Assembly: GCA_025361335.1 (NCBI GenBank) | Contig: JANYAK010000038.1 | Location: 26,114 to 90,113 of the forward strand | Direction of reading: 5' to 3' | Source of the DNA: Coriobacteriia bacterium | Lineage (GTDB): Bacteria > Actinomycetota > Coriobacteriia > Anaerosomatales > PALSA-660 | Length of the DNA: 64,000 nucleotides | In this document: positions 19,570-31,233 of the stretch, piece by piece | Position numbering within the stretch: position 1 is the stretch's first letter | Layout: every line of letters starts with the position of its first letter | The notes under the pieces: generated by a model | Told to the model about the DNA's origin: nothing | The model's input: the letters and a program-made list of their open reading frames with translations, nothing else | Database searches by the model: none | Made by a program: the position numbers and the translations under genes

Positions 19570-20700
19570 TCACCCTCGTCCAGTACGCTGGAGATGCCCG
19601 CGCACGTCTTCATCCCGAGCGGAGGCGAAGCGTTTGAGGAGTTCCTTCTGCTCCGCGCTCATCTCCCTCGGTGTGACCACCTGCACCTTCACCTTCATGT
19701 CACCACGCGCTCCACCCTTGAGCTTCGGCGCGCCCTTGCCCGGCAACTTGAACACCTTACCGGTCTGCGTGCCCTCCTTCATCTTGAGCTTCACGCGTCC
19801 GTCCGGCGTCGGCACCTCGAGTTCGGCTCCGAGCGCAGCCTCCGTCACAGTCACGGGCAGGTCGAGCAGGATGTCGGCGCCGTCGCGCGTGAAGAAAGGG
19901 TGCGGGCGGATGTGGGTGACCACGTACAGATCGCCCGCTGGGCCTCCCGACGACCCGGGCTCACCCTTGCCGCCGAACCGGATCTTGCCGCCATCGGTGA
20001 CACCGGCGGGGATCTGAACGGTGAGGGGCTTCACCCTCACAACGCTTCCCTTACCGCGGCACGTGCCACATGGGGTCTCGACCACCTGCCCTGAGCCGCC
20101 GCACCGGGGACATGCCCGCGAGACGGCGAACATGCCCTGACCCTGAGCGGAGCGGCCGCTGCCCTTGCAGACGGGACACGTGGTGGGGCCGGTGCCGGGA
20201 GCCGCACCCGACCCCTTGCAGGTCGAGCACCTCTCACTGCGCTGGACCTCGACCTTGCTCGAGACACCCGTGAAAGCCTCATCGAAGGACAACGTCACGT
20301 CGTACTGAAGATCCCGACCCCGTTGCGCGCGAGGCGCGCCTCCACCACCCCCGCCCACCCCTGAGAATACGGAGCCGAAGATGTCGCCGAACCCGCCCAG
20401 ATCGCCCAGGTCCACGTTCTGGTGATTGAAGCCCCCGGGAGCCCCAGGGCCCCCCGGGCGCCGGCCGGCCCCTCCGGGAGGGGGGTTGCCGCCGAAGTAC
20501 TGTCCGAACTGATCGTATTCCTTGCGCTTCTCGGGATCGGAAAGGGTCTGATACGCTTCGTTGAGTTCCTTGAACCGCTCCTCCGTGCCACCCGTGTCGG
20601 GGTGATGCTTCCGCGACAGGCGCCGGAAGGCCTTCTTGATCTCATCCGCGGACGCCGACTTCGGCAGTCCGAGCACCTCGTAGTAGTCCTTCGACGCCAT
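19570..20700 (-). CDS. dnaJ: Chaperone DnaJ
   Basis: A 376-residue Hsp40 co-chaperone. The N-terminal J domain carries the HPD motif (RKHHPDTGG), followed by a G/F-rich linker, a zinc-finger region with four CXXCXGXG repeats (CSTCKGSG, CPVCKGSG, CPRCGGSG, CGTCRGKG) and a C-terminal substrate-binding domain. The length is normal. It stimulates DnaK ATPase and is the third gene of the heat-shock operon. Confidence 0.97.
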   Translation of the reverse strand: MASKDYYEVLGLPKSASADEIKKAFRRLSRKHHPDTGGTEERFKELNEAYQTLSDPEKRKEYDQFGQYFGGNPPPGGAGRRPGGPGAPGGFNHQNVDLGDLGGFGDIFGSVFSGVGGGGGGAPRAQRGRDLQYDVTLSFDEAFTGVSSKVEVQRSERCSTCKGSGAAPGTGPTTCPVCKGSGRSAQGQGMFAVSRACPRCGGSGQVVETPCGTCRGKGSVVRVKPLTVQIPAGVTDGGKIRFGGKGEPGSSGGPAGDLYVVTHIRPHPFFTRDGADILLDLPVTVTEAALGAELEVPTPDGRVKLKMKEGTQTGKVFKLPGKGAPKLKGGARGDMKVKVQVVTPREMSAEQKELLKRFASARDEDVRGHLQRTGRG

Positions 20701-20708
20701 GGCCGCAG

Positions 20709-21305
20709 CTACTCCCCCGTCGGCGTCTTCCGGCCGGGGCCGCCGCTGCTGACGACGACCATCGCATACCGCAGGACCCGCCCGTGCATCGAATAGCCCT
20801 TCTGGAACACCTCGACGACGGTGTGCTCGGGGAACTCGGCGTCCTCCCGCTGCGTGACAGCCTGATGCATGTGGGGGTCGAACTCCTCACCGAAGGGGTC
20901 GATGACGTCCACGCCCTCGCGCGCCAGGACGTCGAGCAGTTGGGTGTGGACCATCTCGACGCCCGTGAGCAGATGTGACGAATCCCGGCCGGCCGCGGTG
21001 TGGTCGATGGTCCGCTCAAGATCGTCGATGACCGGCAGAAGCCTCTCGACGACGCGCTCGCTCGCGCGCAGCACTTGGTCCTGCGCCGCCGCTGCTTGAC
21101 GCTTGCGGAAGTTCTCGAACTCGGCCTGCCACCTGGCCGCGGCCTCCAAGTTGCGGGCCGCCTCCGCACGGGCCTCGGCGAGGTCGGCCTCCAGATCAGG
21201 CCGATCGGAGAACTGGGCGCCGAGGTCCTCGACCACTTCCGGGTCCGCGGCCCTTCCGCGGACGCGATCGTCGCGCCCAGGATGCGGGTCCTTGCGCGGA
21301 ACCAT
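20709..21305 (-). CDS. grpE: Nucleotide exchange factor GrpE
   Basis: A 198-residue GrpE. A charged N-terminal arm leads into the long coiled-coil (ADLAEARAEAARNLEAAARW, then QAEFENFRKRQ) and the C-terminal beta domain (EEFDPHMHQAVTQRED and VVEVFQKGYSMHGRVLRYAM). GrpE releases ADP from DnaK. It lies 3 bases after dnaK and 8 bases before dnaJ, so the three are co-transcribed. Confidence 0.96.
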   Translation of the reverse strand: MVPRKDPHPGRDDRVRGRAADPEVVEDLGAQFSDRPDLEADLAEARAEAARNLEAAARWQAEFENFRKRQAAAAQDQVLRASERVVERLLPVIDDLERTIDHTAAGRDSSHLLTGVEMVHTQLLDVLAREGVDVIDPFGEEFDPHMHQAVTQREDAEFPEHTVVEVFQKGYSMHGRVLRYAMVVVSSGGPGRKTPTGE

Positions 21306-21308
21306 GGC

Positions 21309-23210
21309 CTACTTCTTCCCTTCGTCGTCGACGACCTCGAAATCGGCGACCTCCTCGTCCGCAGGCGGCTCATCGCCTTCCGGAGTCTCGGTGCCCGACG
21401 CCTCGTTATCGGCGCTCTGGTAGACGATCTCGGCCAGCTTGTAGGACGCCTCCTGCAGAGTCGTCGATGCGCTCTTGATGGCGTCGGCGTCCTCGCCTTC
21501 GAGCGCCTTCTTGACGTCCGATATGGCGGACTCGACGGTCGAACGTGTGTCACCGGGGACCTTGTCGCCAAGGTCTTTCAGGGTCTTCTCCGTGCTGTAG
21601 ACCAGGGTGTCGGCAACGTTGCGGGCCTCCACGGCCTCCTTCTTGGCGCTGTCCTCGGATGCGTGCGCCTCGGCATCCTTGACGAGCCTGTCGACCTCGT
21701 CGTCCGAGAGCGCGGTCGAACCGGAGATCGTGATCTTCTGCTCCTGCCCGGTCCCGCGATCCTTGGCCGACACGTTGACGATGCCGTTCGCGTCGATGTC
21801 GAAGGTGACCTCGACCTGCGGCACACCGCGCGGCGCGGGCGGGATGTTGGCCAGGCTGAACTTGCCGAGGGTCTTGTTGCCCGACGCGATGTCGCGCTCG
21901 CCTTGCAAGACATGGATCTCCACGGACGTCTGGCCGTCGGCCGCGGTGGTGTAGGTCTCCGTCTTGCGGGTCGGGATGGTGGTGTTGCGATCGATCATCT
22001 TGGTCATGACGCCGCCCAGGGTCTCAACGCCCAGCGAGAGAGGAGTCACGTCGAGCAACAGGATGCCCTTGACGTCGCCGCCGAGCACGCCGCCCTGGAT
22101 GGCGGCGCCCAGCGCGACGACCTCATCGGGGTTGACGCCCATGTGGGGATCGCGTCCCGTGAGGTTCTTGACCATCTCTTGCACGGCAGGCATGCGGGTC
22201 GAGCCTCCGACCAGGATGACCTCGTCCAGGTCGCCCATCTTCATGCCCGCGTCCTTCATGGCCGCCTCGACCGGCTTCTTGCAGCGGTCGAGGAGGTCGG
22301 CCGTGATCTTGAGGAACTCGGCGCGCGTCAACTCGTAGTCGAGGTGCTTCGGGCCCGATGCGTCAGCCGTGATGAACGGCAGGTTGATCTGGACGGTCTG
22401 GGCCTGAGACAGCTCCATCTTGCCCTGCTCGGCCTTCTCCTTGAGCCTCTGCAGGGCCATCTTGTCGGCGCGCAGGTCGATGCCGTGGTCGTTCTTGAAC
22501 TTGTCGGCGAGCCAGTCGATGACGCGCTGGTCCCAGTCGTCGCCGCCGAGATGGTTGTCGCCGTTGGTCGACTTGACTTCGTACACGCCGTCGCCGAGCT
22601 CGAGGATCGACACATCGAACGTGCCGCCGCCGAGGTCGTACACGAGAACCGTCTGCTCCTTGGAGCCCTTGTCGAGGCCGTATGCCAACGCCGCGGCAGT
22701 CGGCTCGTTGATGATACGCAGGACCTCGAGCCCGGCGATCTTGCCCGCGTCCTTGGTCGCCTGGCGCTGCATGTCGTTGAAGTACGCCGGGACGGTGATG
22801 ACCGCCTGCGTGACGGTCTCGCCCAGATAGGCCTCGGCATCCGTCTTGAGCTTCTGCAGGATCATCGCGGAGATCTCCTCCGGCATGTACTGCGTGCCCT
22901 CGACGTCGACGACGGCGCGTCCGTCCTTGCCCTTCTCGACCTTGAACGCCACGGTCTTGCGCTCAGAAGCGGTTTCCTCGAACTTCCGCCCGACGAACCG
23001 CTTGATGGACTTGATGGTGTTCTCGGGGTTCGTGATGGCCTGGTTCTTGGCCGCCTTGCCGACGATGCGCTCCCCGTCCTTGCGGAACGCGACCACCGAC
23101 GGCGTGGTGCGATCGCCCTCTGCGTTGATGATGATCGACGGTTCTCCGCCTTCAAGGACGGCCATCGCCGAGTTGGTGGTGCCCAAGTCAATTCCGATTA
23201 CCTTGCCCAT
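21309..23210 (-). CDS. dnaK: Chaperone DnaK (Hsp70)
   Basis: A 633-residue Hsp70. The ATPase domain begins [17 protein letters not shown], with [34 protein letters not shown] and [14 protein letters not shown]. The substrate-binding domain with [19 protein letters not shown] and the helical lid end in an acidic tail ([14 protein letters not shown]). The length is standard. It heads the operon dnaK-grpE-dnaJ-hspR. Confidence 0.98.
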   Translation of the reverse strand: MGKVIGIDLGTTNSAMAVLEGGEPSIIINAEGDRTTPSVVAFRKDGERIVGKAAKNQAITNPENTIKSIKRFVGRKFEETASERKTVAFKVEKGKDGRAVVDVEGTQYMPEEISAMILQKLKTDAEAYLGETVTQAVITVPAYFNDMQRQATKDAGKIAGLEVLRIINEPTAAALAYGLDKGSKEQTVLVYDLGGGTFDVSILELGDGVYEVKSTNGDNHLGGDDWDQRVIDWLADKFKNDHGIDLRADKMALQRLKEKAEQGKMELSQAQTVQINLPFITADASGPKHLDYELTRAEFLKITADLLDRCKKPVEAAMKDAGMKMGDLDEVILVGGSTRMPAVQEMVKNLTGRDPHMGVNPDEVVALGAAIQGGVLGGDVKGILLLDVTPLSLGVETLGGVMTKMIDRNTTIPTRKTETYTTAADGQTSVEIHVLQGERDIASGNKTLGKFSLANIPPAPRGVPQVEVTFDIDANGIVNVSAKDRGTGQEQKITISGSTALSDDEVDRLVKDAEAHASEDSAKKEAVEARNVADTLVYSTEKTLKDLGDKVPGDTRSTVESAISDVKKALEGEDADAIKSASTTLQEASYKLAEIVYQSADNEASGTETPEGDEPPADEEVADFEVVDDEGKK

Positions 23211-23266
23211 GGTCCGATCGACTCCTTCCGGTGTGCATCGACGCCGCCTGACAGCATCGGCGTCCT

Positions 23267-23295
23267 ACAGTAGAATCTGAGTGTATGCGTGTCAA
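23267..23295 (-). promoter_or_regulatory. Sigma-A promoter of the dnaK operon
   Basis: On the minus strand I read a perfect -35 box TTGACA (23295-23290), a 17-base spacer and TACTGT (23272-23267) as a -10 box that matches only in part. Transcription would start near 23260, leaving a leader of about 50 bases before dnaK. The -35 region is overlapped by the HAIR-like element. Confidence 0.65.
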
Positions 23296-23296
23296 G
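23276..23296. promoter_or_regulatory. HAIR-like operator for HspR
   Basis: The plus strand reads TCTGAGT, seven bases, then TGTCAAG. The HspR consensus (CTTGAGT-N7-ACTCAAG) is matched at five of seven positions in each half with the same N7 spacing. It covers the -35 box and spacer of the dnaK promoter, the position expected for a repressor. Together with the hspR gene in the operon this gives a closed heat-shock feedback loop. Confidence 0.6.
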
Positions 23297-23494
23297 TTAC
23301 GTGATGGCACGCAGAGTATGCCCACCCGGCCCAGAGGCCAAACACGCGACGGCGTGCGAAGGAAGGGCTCTCCGGGTCGCTCAGGGCGGGGCCCACCATC
23401 GCAGGCATGGGGCCTCCGCGAGAGACACCTTTACACTTCGCCCGCCGCTCGGTAATGTACGCGCGACAATCGGTCCGGTGTCGAAGGAGAGACC

Positions 23495-23683
23495 ATGCCC
23501 CGACCCATCATCAACGAGGACGAATGCTCCGGCTGTGGCATCTGTGTCGACGCATGCCCCGAGAAGGTCCTCGAACTCGTGAACGACAAGGCGGAGCCCG
23601 TGAACGAGGACGACTGCACGGCCTGCGCGACCTGCATGGAGGAGTGCCCGATGGGCGCGATCGAGGAGATCGAGGAGGACTAG
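23495..23683 (+). CDS. 2[4Fe-4S] ferredoxin
   Basis: A 62-residue electron carrier with two cluster motifs, CSGCGICVDACP and CTACATCMEECP, and an acidic tail. It should shuttle electrons to or from oxidoreductases such as the PorCDAB-type enzyme at the right end (inference). AAGGAGA precedes the ATG. Its TAG shares a CTAG palindrome with the stop of the convergent gene. Confidence 0.95.
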   Translation: MPRPIINEDECSGCGICVDACPEKVLELVNDKAEPVNEDDCTACATCMEECPMGAIEEIEED

Positions 23684-24225
23684 CCCTTCGCGAGCGCCTT
23701 CATCTGCGCCCACACACGCGCCTTCGCGCGGTCGTCGCCAAGGGAGGCTTCGAGGCCTCCCACCGCACCGAAGACGCGCCCACGCTCCACCGCCGGCACG
23801 CCTGGGCGCAGGGCTCTTGCGCCGAACGCGGAAGCGAGGTCTTGGGCGGCCTCCGCGTCCAACGCGACGACGAGGCGAGGATCGACCGCCTCCACTGTCG
23901 CCTCCAGCCTGCGGGCCCGATCCGCGGGAGCCACGCCGGGGCGCGGTCTTGAGCACATGGACCAGACTGCGTCGCCCTCGAAGCCGAGGGCTTCAAGAGC
24001 CAGACGGAGGGCGTCGCCATCCGCTCCAGCCAGCGCTCGACGGGAGGTCATGTCGGCCGGCCCAGGCTCGCCCTTGACCACGAGGACCTCACCCGTGGGA
24101 TCGCCGGCGCCCGCGACCGTCGCGGAGCCCGCGGCCATCGCGTCGGCCAGGCGGATCTCCGCGCGGGCCTTCGCCTCGAAGATCCTTGTCAGGCGGTCGG
24201 CCGCCGCATCGGGCTCGGGGTTCAC
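23680..24225 (-). CDS. Possible uracil-DNA glycosylase-like protein
   Basis: A 181-residue protein starting at a GTG at 24225 that overlaps the epimerase stop as GTGA, so the two genes are coupled. After a helical N terminus (RIFEAKARAEIRLADAMAAG) a strand EVLVVKGEPGPADM, then AVWSMCSRPRPGVAPADRAR and PRLVVALDAEAAQDLASAFG, follow the order of the family 4/5 uracil-DNA glycosylase fold (a first strand ending in a GEPG-like turn, a CRPP-like segment, a late strand before the substrate helix). No cluster cysteines are visible, so if it is a relative it is a divergent one. Confidence 0.45.
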   Translation of the reverse strand: MNPEPDAAADRLTRIFEAKARAEIRLADAMAAGSATVAGAGDPTGEVLVVKGEPGPADMTSRRALAGADGDALRLALEALGFEGDAVWSMCSRPRPGVAPADRARRLEATVEAVDPRLVVALDAEAAQDLASAFGARALRPGVPAVERGRVFGAVGGLEASLGDDRAKARVWAQMKALAKG

Positions 24226-25166
24226 CGCAGTGCGTGCTCGAACCAGCGCCACGTGATCGCCAGACCGTCCTCGAGAGGTTGCCGGGCCGTCCAGCCGAAC
24301 GAATCGCGCGCCTTGGAGGGGTCGAGCGCACTCCGCTCGATATCGCCCGCGCGCGCGGGCACGTGCTCGAACTCCTTCATGACGCGCGACGCAGCCCGCA
24401 GGATCCCCGCCACCTCTTCGACCTGGCGCTGGACGCCCGTGGAGATGTTGTACGACGAACCATCGGGGAGCGGTCCGGCCAGAGGGTGGGTGGAGTCGAG
24501 TGCGCCGACGATCGCCGCGACGATATCGCCGACGTAGATGAAGTCGCGGGTCTGCCGGCCGCTGCCGTAGATCCGGGGGCGTTCTCCAGCGGCCAGCGCG
24601 GCTGCGAAGATCGCCACGACCCCACCTTCGCCCCGCCAGTCCTGGCGCGGGCCGTACACATTGGAGAAGCGGAACGACGCATGGTCCGTGCCGGTCCCCG
24701 CAAGTACCTCGGCGATGGCGGTCTCCGCTGCCAGCTTCGAGATGCCGTACGGATTCGCTGGCGCCTTCGGCGATGTCTCCCTCAGGGGCAGTTCGGCAGG
24801 CTCCCCGTAGACCGCGGCGGAGGACGCCGAGATCACTCGCGTCGCCCCGGCCGCCACGGCGGCGAGCGCGACCGCCCGCGTGCCATCCACGTTGACCGCC
24901 CTGTCCCGGTCGGGGTCGGCGATGGAGGACTGGACGTCGGCTTGAGCCGCGAGATGGACGACCGACTCCGGGGCGAACTCGGCGATAGCCTCGGTCAGAG
25001 CCGGATCCAGAATGTCGAGGCGCCGGAACCACGCCGCCGGATGGAGGTTCTCCAGCTTCCCGGTCGACAGGTCGTCGATGACGCCCACGTCGTGTCGCGC
25101 GGCCGCGAGCGAGTGCACCAGACTGCTGCCGATGAAGCCCGCGCCACCGGTGATCAGGACCCGCAT
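24222..25166 (-). CDS. NAD-dependent epimerase (UDP-glucose 4-epimerase-like)
   Basis: A 314-residue extended short-chain dehydrogenase. The NAD motif is LITGGAGFIGSSLVHSL, the catalytic pair is in NPYGISKLAAE (YXXXK), and the motif VYGPRQDWRGEGGVVAIFA is typical of sugar-nucleotide epimerases. The likely role is interconversion of UDP-sugars for surface polysaccharide. The precise substrate cannot be read from the sequence. It is followed by the coupled small gene at 23680-24225. Confidence 0.9.
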   Translation of the reverse strand: MRVLITGGAGFIGSSLVHSLAAARHDVGVIDDLSTGKLENLHPAAWFRRLDILDPALTEAIAEFAPESVVHLAAQADVQSSIADPDRDRAVNVDGTRAVALAAVAAGATRVISASSAAVYGEPAELPLRETSPKAPANPYGISKLAAETAIAEVLAGTGTDHASFRFSNVYGPRQDWRGEGGVVAIFAAALAAGERPRIYGSGRQTRDFIYVGDIVAAIVGALDSTHPLAGPLPDGSSYNISTGVQRQVEEVAGILRAASRVMKEFEHVPARAGDIERSALDPSKARDSFGWTARQPLEDGLAITWRWFEHALR

Positions 25167-25241
25167 GCGACCTCTTCTCGTTGGGGCGGCTCGCCCAGCG
25201 ATGGTATCACCCGCGTGGACTCACCAAGGCGCCGCGCCACC

Positions 25242-27632
<2,391 letters not shown>

Positions 27633-27742
27633 CGGCGGCTTCCCTCGGCTTTGCGGTACTCTGCTGTCTGTGTGTTCGATATAGTACCCCGTCGCCCCTG
27701 CGCGCTCTCGACGCTGGGGGCCGTCCCCCTCGGAAGTCCGCC

Positions 27743-29653
27743 GTGCCGAGCCCCATCACCACACGCAACCCTGTCGTCTCCCTCGCGATCGCCGCGTCGC
27801 TCGCGGTATGTCTGCTGACCGCCTCGTCCGCCTCGGGCGCTCCGGCACCGGGGGGCGCGCCCCTCGTCACCATGGCGCACGCGGGCGTGCAGTCGACGGC
27901 GAGCACCGGTCTGGACGTCAGCGTCTCCGTGACACTGCGGCGCCCCGCCTCCCGATTGGGCATCCGCCTGCGAGTCTTGTCGGCGGACGGGTCGATCCTG
28001 ATCCAGGAGAACCAGACCCGAGGGCGCCTCGACGCCGCGACCTATGTGCTGGGCTTCACTCGCCAGCTGAGGGCCAAGGAGCTGCGGGAGGGGCGCGACC
28101 GTCTGGAGGTCCAGGTGACGGTTCCCGGGCAGCCTTCGGTCAGCGTCACCGAGCCGCTCTACGTTGCCGACCCGTCTCGGGCACCGATCCGGCTCGCGGT
28201 CGTCGTGCGAGCGACCGAAGCCCCGGCCACCGATCCCGACGGGAAGCGATCGGCTGAGACGACGGAGGCCGCGTCCCTGCGGGCCGAGGCGGGGGCGCTG
28301 ATGCGAGCGAGCGCCGCAGCCCCCGAGTATCGGCTCACGTTCGCGCTCCCCCCGTTCCTTCTCGACCAATGGGGTCTGGCCGGCACCGGGATACCGACCG
28401 GCCTGCCCCTGCTGCGCATCCCGTACGCCGACCCCGATGTGTCAGGCCTGGAGGCCATCGGCGCACTCGGCGATCTTGGCAGCCAGCTGGAGCGCACGTC
28501 CCTCGCGACGAGCGACACGCCCGCCTCTCGCGTCAGCACCGGGGCCGTGGTGGCGGGCGACAGTGTGTCCATGCGCGTGGCGCGGACCTTGAGCTCACAT
28601 GGGATCGCCTACGCGCTCGTGTCTCCCGATGCGGTCTCCGCCACCGCGTCGGGACGCGAGACCACCGCCACCCCCGGCGTCCATGCGGTGATGGATACCA
28701 CCCTGACGGCCCTGGTGATCGACTCCAGGGTCACCTCGTTGCTGACCGCCGCGTCGACGGACCCCTTGGGGGACATCGTGGGGCTGTTGGACCACCTCTT
28801 CAGTCGTCTCACGGCCAAGACCACGAAGGGCCAACCCTCGGTGGCTGTCATAACGCTGGGGGCCGGCTCGCCCGCGACGGCCACCGGCCTGGAAGCCGCG
28901 CTGGCCGCGCTGTCGCGCGTCCCGTGGGTGCGGCTGACCGGCGCGGCCGAGGCCGCGGCCATGACGAGAACCGATACCGTCTCCCTGCCGTCCCGGTCGC
29001 GCACCGGACCCCCCGCCCCCGCCGGATACTGGGACGCCGTTTCCAAGGCGCGGTCGGGGATGCTCGCCCTTCGCGCCGCCACGGGCGCCGGCGATACCGA
29101 TGTGCTCGCCTCCGCGAACGACGTGATGTTCGCGGAGAGCAGGTCCTGGGCGGGGGGCGACGGTGGCTGGGCGCTCGCCGACCGGGGACTGGCGTTCGCG
29201 GCGTCAGCCACGAAGCGGGCCTCCTCGGTGCTCTCAGCCGTGTCGCTCGCCGTCCCCGCCGTGACCTTGTCCGGCAACTCCGGCAAGGTGCCCGTGAGTG
29301 TCACGAACCGGTCGGAGAAGGAGCTGCGTCTGTCGCTGCACGTGCGTTCGGCGTCCGTGCTGCTGCCCGGCGGGCCTCGGATCGACGTCGTCGTCCGCCC
29401 GGGCGAGAACATCCTGTCCGTGCCGGTCGATCTGCGAGAAGCGCTCAAGGGTAGCCTGCTGCTCGACCTGTATGCGGGCGCGTCACCCATCGCCTCGACG
29501 ACGTGCGTGGTGCGCGCGTCCTACATAGACAGGCTCGGCATGCTCGGCGGTGTGGTACTGGTCTTGCTGATACTGCTCTGGTTCGTGCGCACACGAGGGA
29601 GTGCCGCCGCCCGGCTTCGCGGTGATCCTGAGCCCGGCACGGACCGTCCCTAA
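27743..29653 (+). CDS. Secreted, C-terminally anchored protein, DUF6049-like
   Basis: A 636-residue protein with a Sec signal peptide ([16 protein letters not shown] then [10 protein letters not shown]), a large extracytoplasmic region and one C-terminal membrane segment ([18 protein letters not shown]) followed by a basic cytosolic tail. The layout resembles the actinobacterial DUF6049 family of large anchored proteins with a deacetylase-like fold (recollection). It is followed 16 bases later by the small membrane protein gene. I assign no enzymatic role. Confidence 0.65.
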   Translation: MPSPITTRNPVVSLAIAASLAVCLLTASSASGAPAPGGAPLVTMAHAGVQSTASTGLDVSVSVTLRRPASRLGIRLRVLSADGSILIQENQTRGRLDAATYVLGFTRQLRAKELREGRDRLEVQVTVPGQPSVSVTEPLYVADPSRAPIRLAVVVRATEAPATDPDGKRSAETTEAASLRAEAGALMRASAAAPEYRLTFALPPFLLDQWGLAGTGIPTGLPLLRIPYADPDVSGLEAIGALGDLGSQLERTSLATSDTPASRVSTGAVVAGDSVSMRVARTLSSHGIAYALVSPDAVSATASGRETTATPGVHAVMDTTLTALVIDSRVTSLLTAASTDPLGDIVGLLDHLFSRLTAKTTKGQPSVAVITLGAGSPATATGLEAALAALSRVPWVRLTGAAEAAAMTRTDTVSLPSRSRTGPPAPAGYWDAVSKARSGMLALRAATGAGDTDVLASANDVMFAESRSWAGGDGGWALADRGLAFAASATKRASSVLSAVSLAVPAVTLSGNSGKVPVSVTNRSEKELRLSLHVRSASVLLPGGPRIDVVVRPGENILSVPVDLREALKGSLLLDLYAGASPIASTTCVVRASYIDRLGMLGGVVLVLLILLWFVRTRGSAAARLRGDPEPGTDRP

Positions 29654-29669
29654 ACAGCGGGAGGCCGCA

Positions 29670-30032
29670 TTGGGCAAGTGGATGGTACGAGCGGCGTTGC
29701 TGCTTCTTCTCGCGACGGTCGTGAACGACGGCGGACGATACCTCGCCGCCCTCTACCGGATAGACGACGTGACCCGGAACATGGCGTTCGCCGCCGCTGT
29801 GATGGCGAAGGGTCGGCCTGGAGCCGACACCGGCTGGCCCGCCGTCGCCACACTCGCGCAGGATAGCGGCGTCGAGGTGACCGGCTATCGGCAGACGGGG
29901 AACACCGTGGTCGTGACGACCCGCGCGCAGGTTCCCGGGACGTGGCTGGCCGGCCCCATCCTCGCGTGGGTCACCCACCAGCCGACGCAGGCGCCGCTCA
30001 CCATCACCCAAGAAGCGAGTTCCAAGTCCTAG
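29670..30032 (+). CDS. Small membrane-anchored protein of unknown function
   Basis: A 120-residue protein with an N-terminal hydrophobic segment (AALLLLLATVV) and a mostly polar remainder ending in ITQEASSKS. A second, weaker hydrophobic patch (WLAGPILAWV) lies near the end. The TTG at 29670 has GCGGGAGG six bases upstream, which is better than the ATG at 29682. It lies between the large anchored protein and the PIN-TPR gene on the same strand, so a joint role at the membrane is possible (inference). Confidence 0.65.
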   Translation: MGKWMVRAALLLLLATVVNDGGRYLAALYRIDDVTRNMAFAAAVMAKGRPGADTGWPAVATLAQDSGVEVTGYRQTGNTVVVTTRAQVPGTWLAGPILAWVTHQPTQAPLTITQEASSKS

Positions 30033-30057
30033 CGAGCGGGCCAAGCGGTATACACTT

Positions 30058-31233
30058 GTGAAGCGCCGCGGCGAGATCCCTCCCGCTGGCGCTCCGAATC
30101 TGAACGAAACGAGGCCCTTCGTGCGCACCGTCGTACTGGACACGAACGTGTTGCTGTCCAACCCGGACGCCATCGCCGACTTCCCCGATGCGGAAGTCAT
30201 CATCCCCGACACGGTCCTGTCGGAGATAGACAAGCTCAAGACCGCGCGCGTCGATGCGGAACTGAAGTTCAAGGGACGACAGATCAGCCGCCTCCTGTTC
30301 GATCTGTCCGAGAAGGGCGCGCTGCAAGACGGCGTCGATCTTCCCACGGGGGGCCGCCTGCGCGTGGTGTCGCTGCGCAACGAGGGCAGCTTCCCCGAAG
30401 GCCTGAGCCCACGCAACGCCGACGACCGCATCCTTGCCATAGCCATCCAGTCGTGCGCGGAGGGATGTGATCGGCTCACCCTCGTCACGAACGATCTCAA
30501 CATGCTGCTCAAAGCGCAGACCTACGGCGTGGAGGTCGAGCGGATCGAGGGCGTCGACAGTTTCACCCGGCGGTTCATCGTGCGGCCGTTCCAACGCTAC
30601 CGGATCCCGCTCACGATCCTCGCGGTCGCCCTCGCGGTGTTCGCCGCGATCATCTACCTCGTGACGTTCAGCCCGTTCGCCCTCGGCCGCCAGACCGGGG
30701 GCGTCGGCTCCCTGCCGACCGAGTTCGTCGATCAGCTGTCCGTCGACCAGCAGCAGGTCCTGACGTACCTGTACAAGCTGGAGGCCAACCCCTCCGACCT
30801 CGCGACGACCCGGGCCCTGGCGATCCTCTACGACAGCATGTCGCAGCAGAACATCACCTACCTCCCCTACGCCATCAACCAGTACGAGGCATCCCTCAAG
30901 CTGGCGCCGGACGACCCCGACCTTCGCACCGACCTCGCGACCGCATACTACCGAGCGGGTAAGGCTGACCCGGCCATGAAGGAGATCTCGCAGGTCCTTC
31001 GCAAGAATCCGAGCCACATCAACGCGAACTTCAACCTGGGGATCTTCTACCTCAACGCGAAGCCCAAGCAGTACCAGAAAGCGGCGAACCAGTTCAGCCG
31101 GGTCATCCGGCTCACCGAGAACAGTCCCAGCATGATAGACACCCTCAGCCGCGCCCGGTCGATGCTCGACAGCGTCGTCAAAGACGCCGCTGCCGCCGGG
31201 GATCCGATCTCGCTCAACGGAGGGACCCTGTGA
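30058..31233 (+). CDS. PIN domain - transmembrane - TPR fusion protein
   Basis: A 391-residue protein with an unusual arrangement. Residues 22-165 form a PIN domain like that at the N terminus of PhoH2 proteins: VVLDTNVLLSNPDAI (D28), SEIDKLK (E56), RNADDRILAIAI (D122/D123) and LVTNDLNML (D146) give the acidic metal site. A membrane segment (residues 182-204, PLTILAVALAVFAAIIYLVT) follows, then a TPR-like region (about 225-385; NQYEASLKLAPDDPDL, FNLGIFYLNAKPKQYQKAAN). The GTG at 30058 is used; a GTG at 30121 is an alternative start that retains the PIN domain. The stop overlaps the trxB start. Confidence 0.8.
   Translation: MKRRGEIPPAGAPNLNETRPFVRTVVLDTNVLLSNPDAIADFPDAEVIIPDTVLSEIDKLKTARVDAELKFKGRQISRLLFDLSEKGALQDGVDLPTGGRLRVVSLRNEGSFPEGLSPRNADDRILAIAIQSCAEGCDRLTLVTNDLNMLLKAQTYGVEVERIEGVDSFTRRFIVRPFQRYRIPLTILAVALAVFAAIIYLVTFSPFALGRQTGGVGSLPTEFVDQLSVDQQQVLTYLYKLEANPSDLATTRALAILYDSMSQQNITYLPYAINQYEASLKLAPDDPDLRTDLATAYYRAGKADPAMKEISQVLRKNPSHINANFNLGIFYLNAKPKQYQKAANQFSRVIRLTENSPSMIDTLSRARSMLDSVVKDAAAAGDPISLNGGTL

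Noticed and set aside
21000..23273. A 757-codon plus-strand open frame opposite dnaK and grpE
   Set aside because: Antisense of the conserved dnaK and grpE; no motif of its own.
27650..27690. A GGTACT...AGTACC inverted repeat in the lon/secreted protein divergent region as an operator
   Set aside because: The arms are only six bases with a 22-base gap and match no known regulator; chance is likely.
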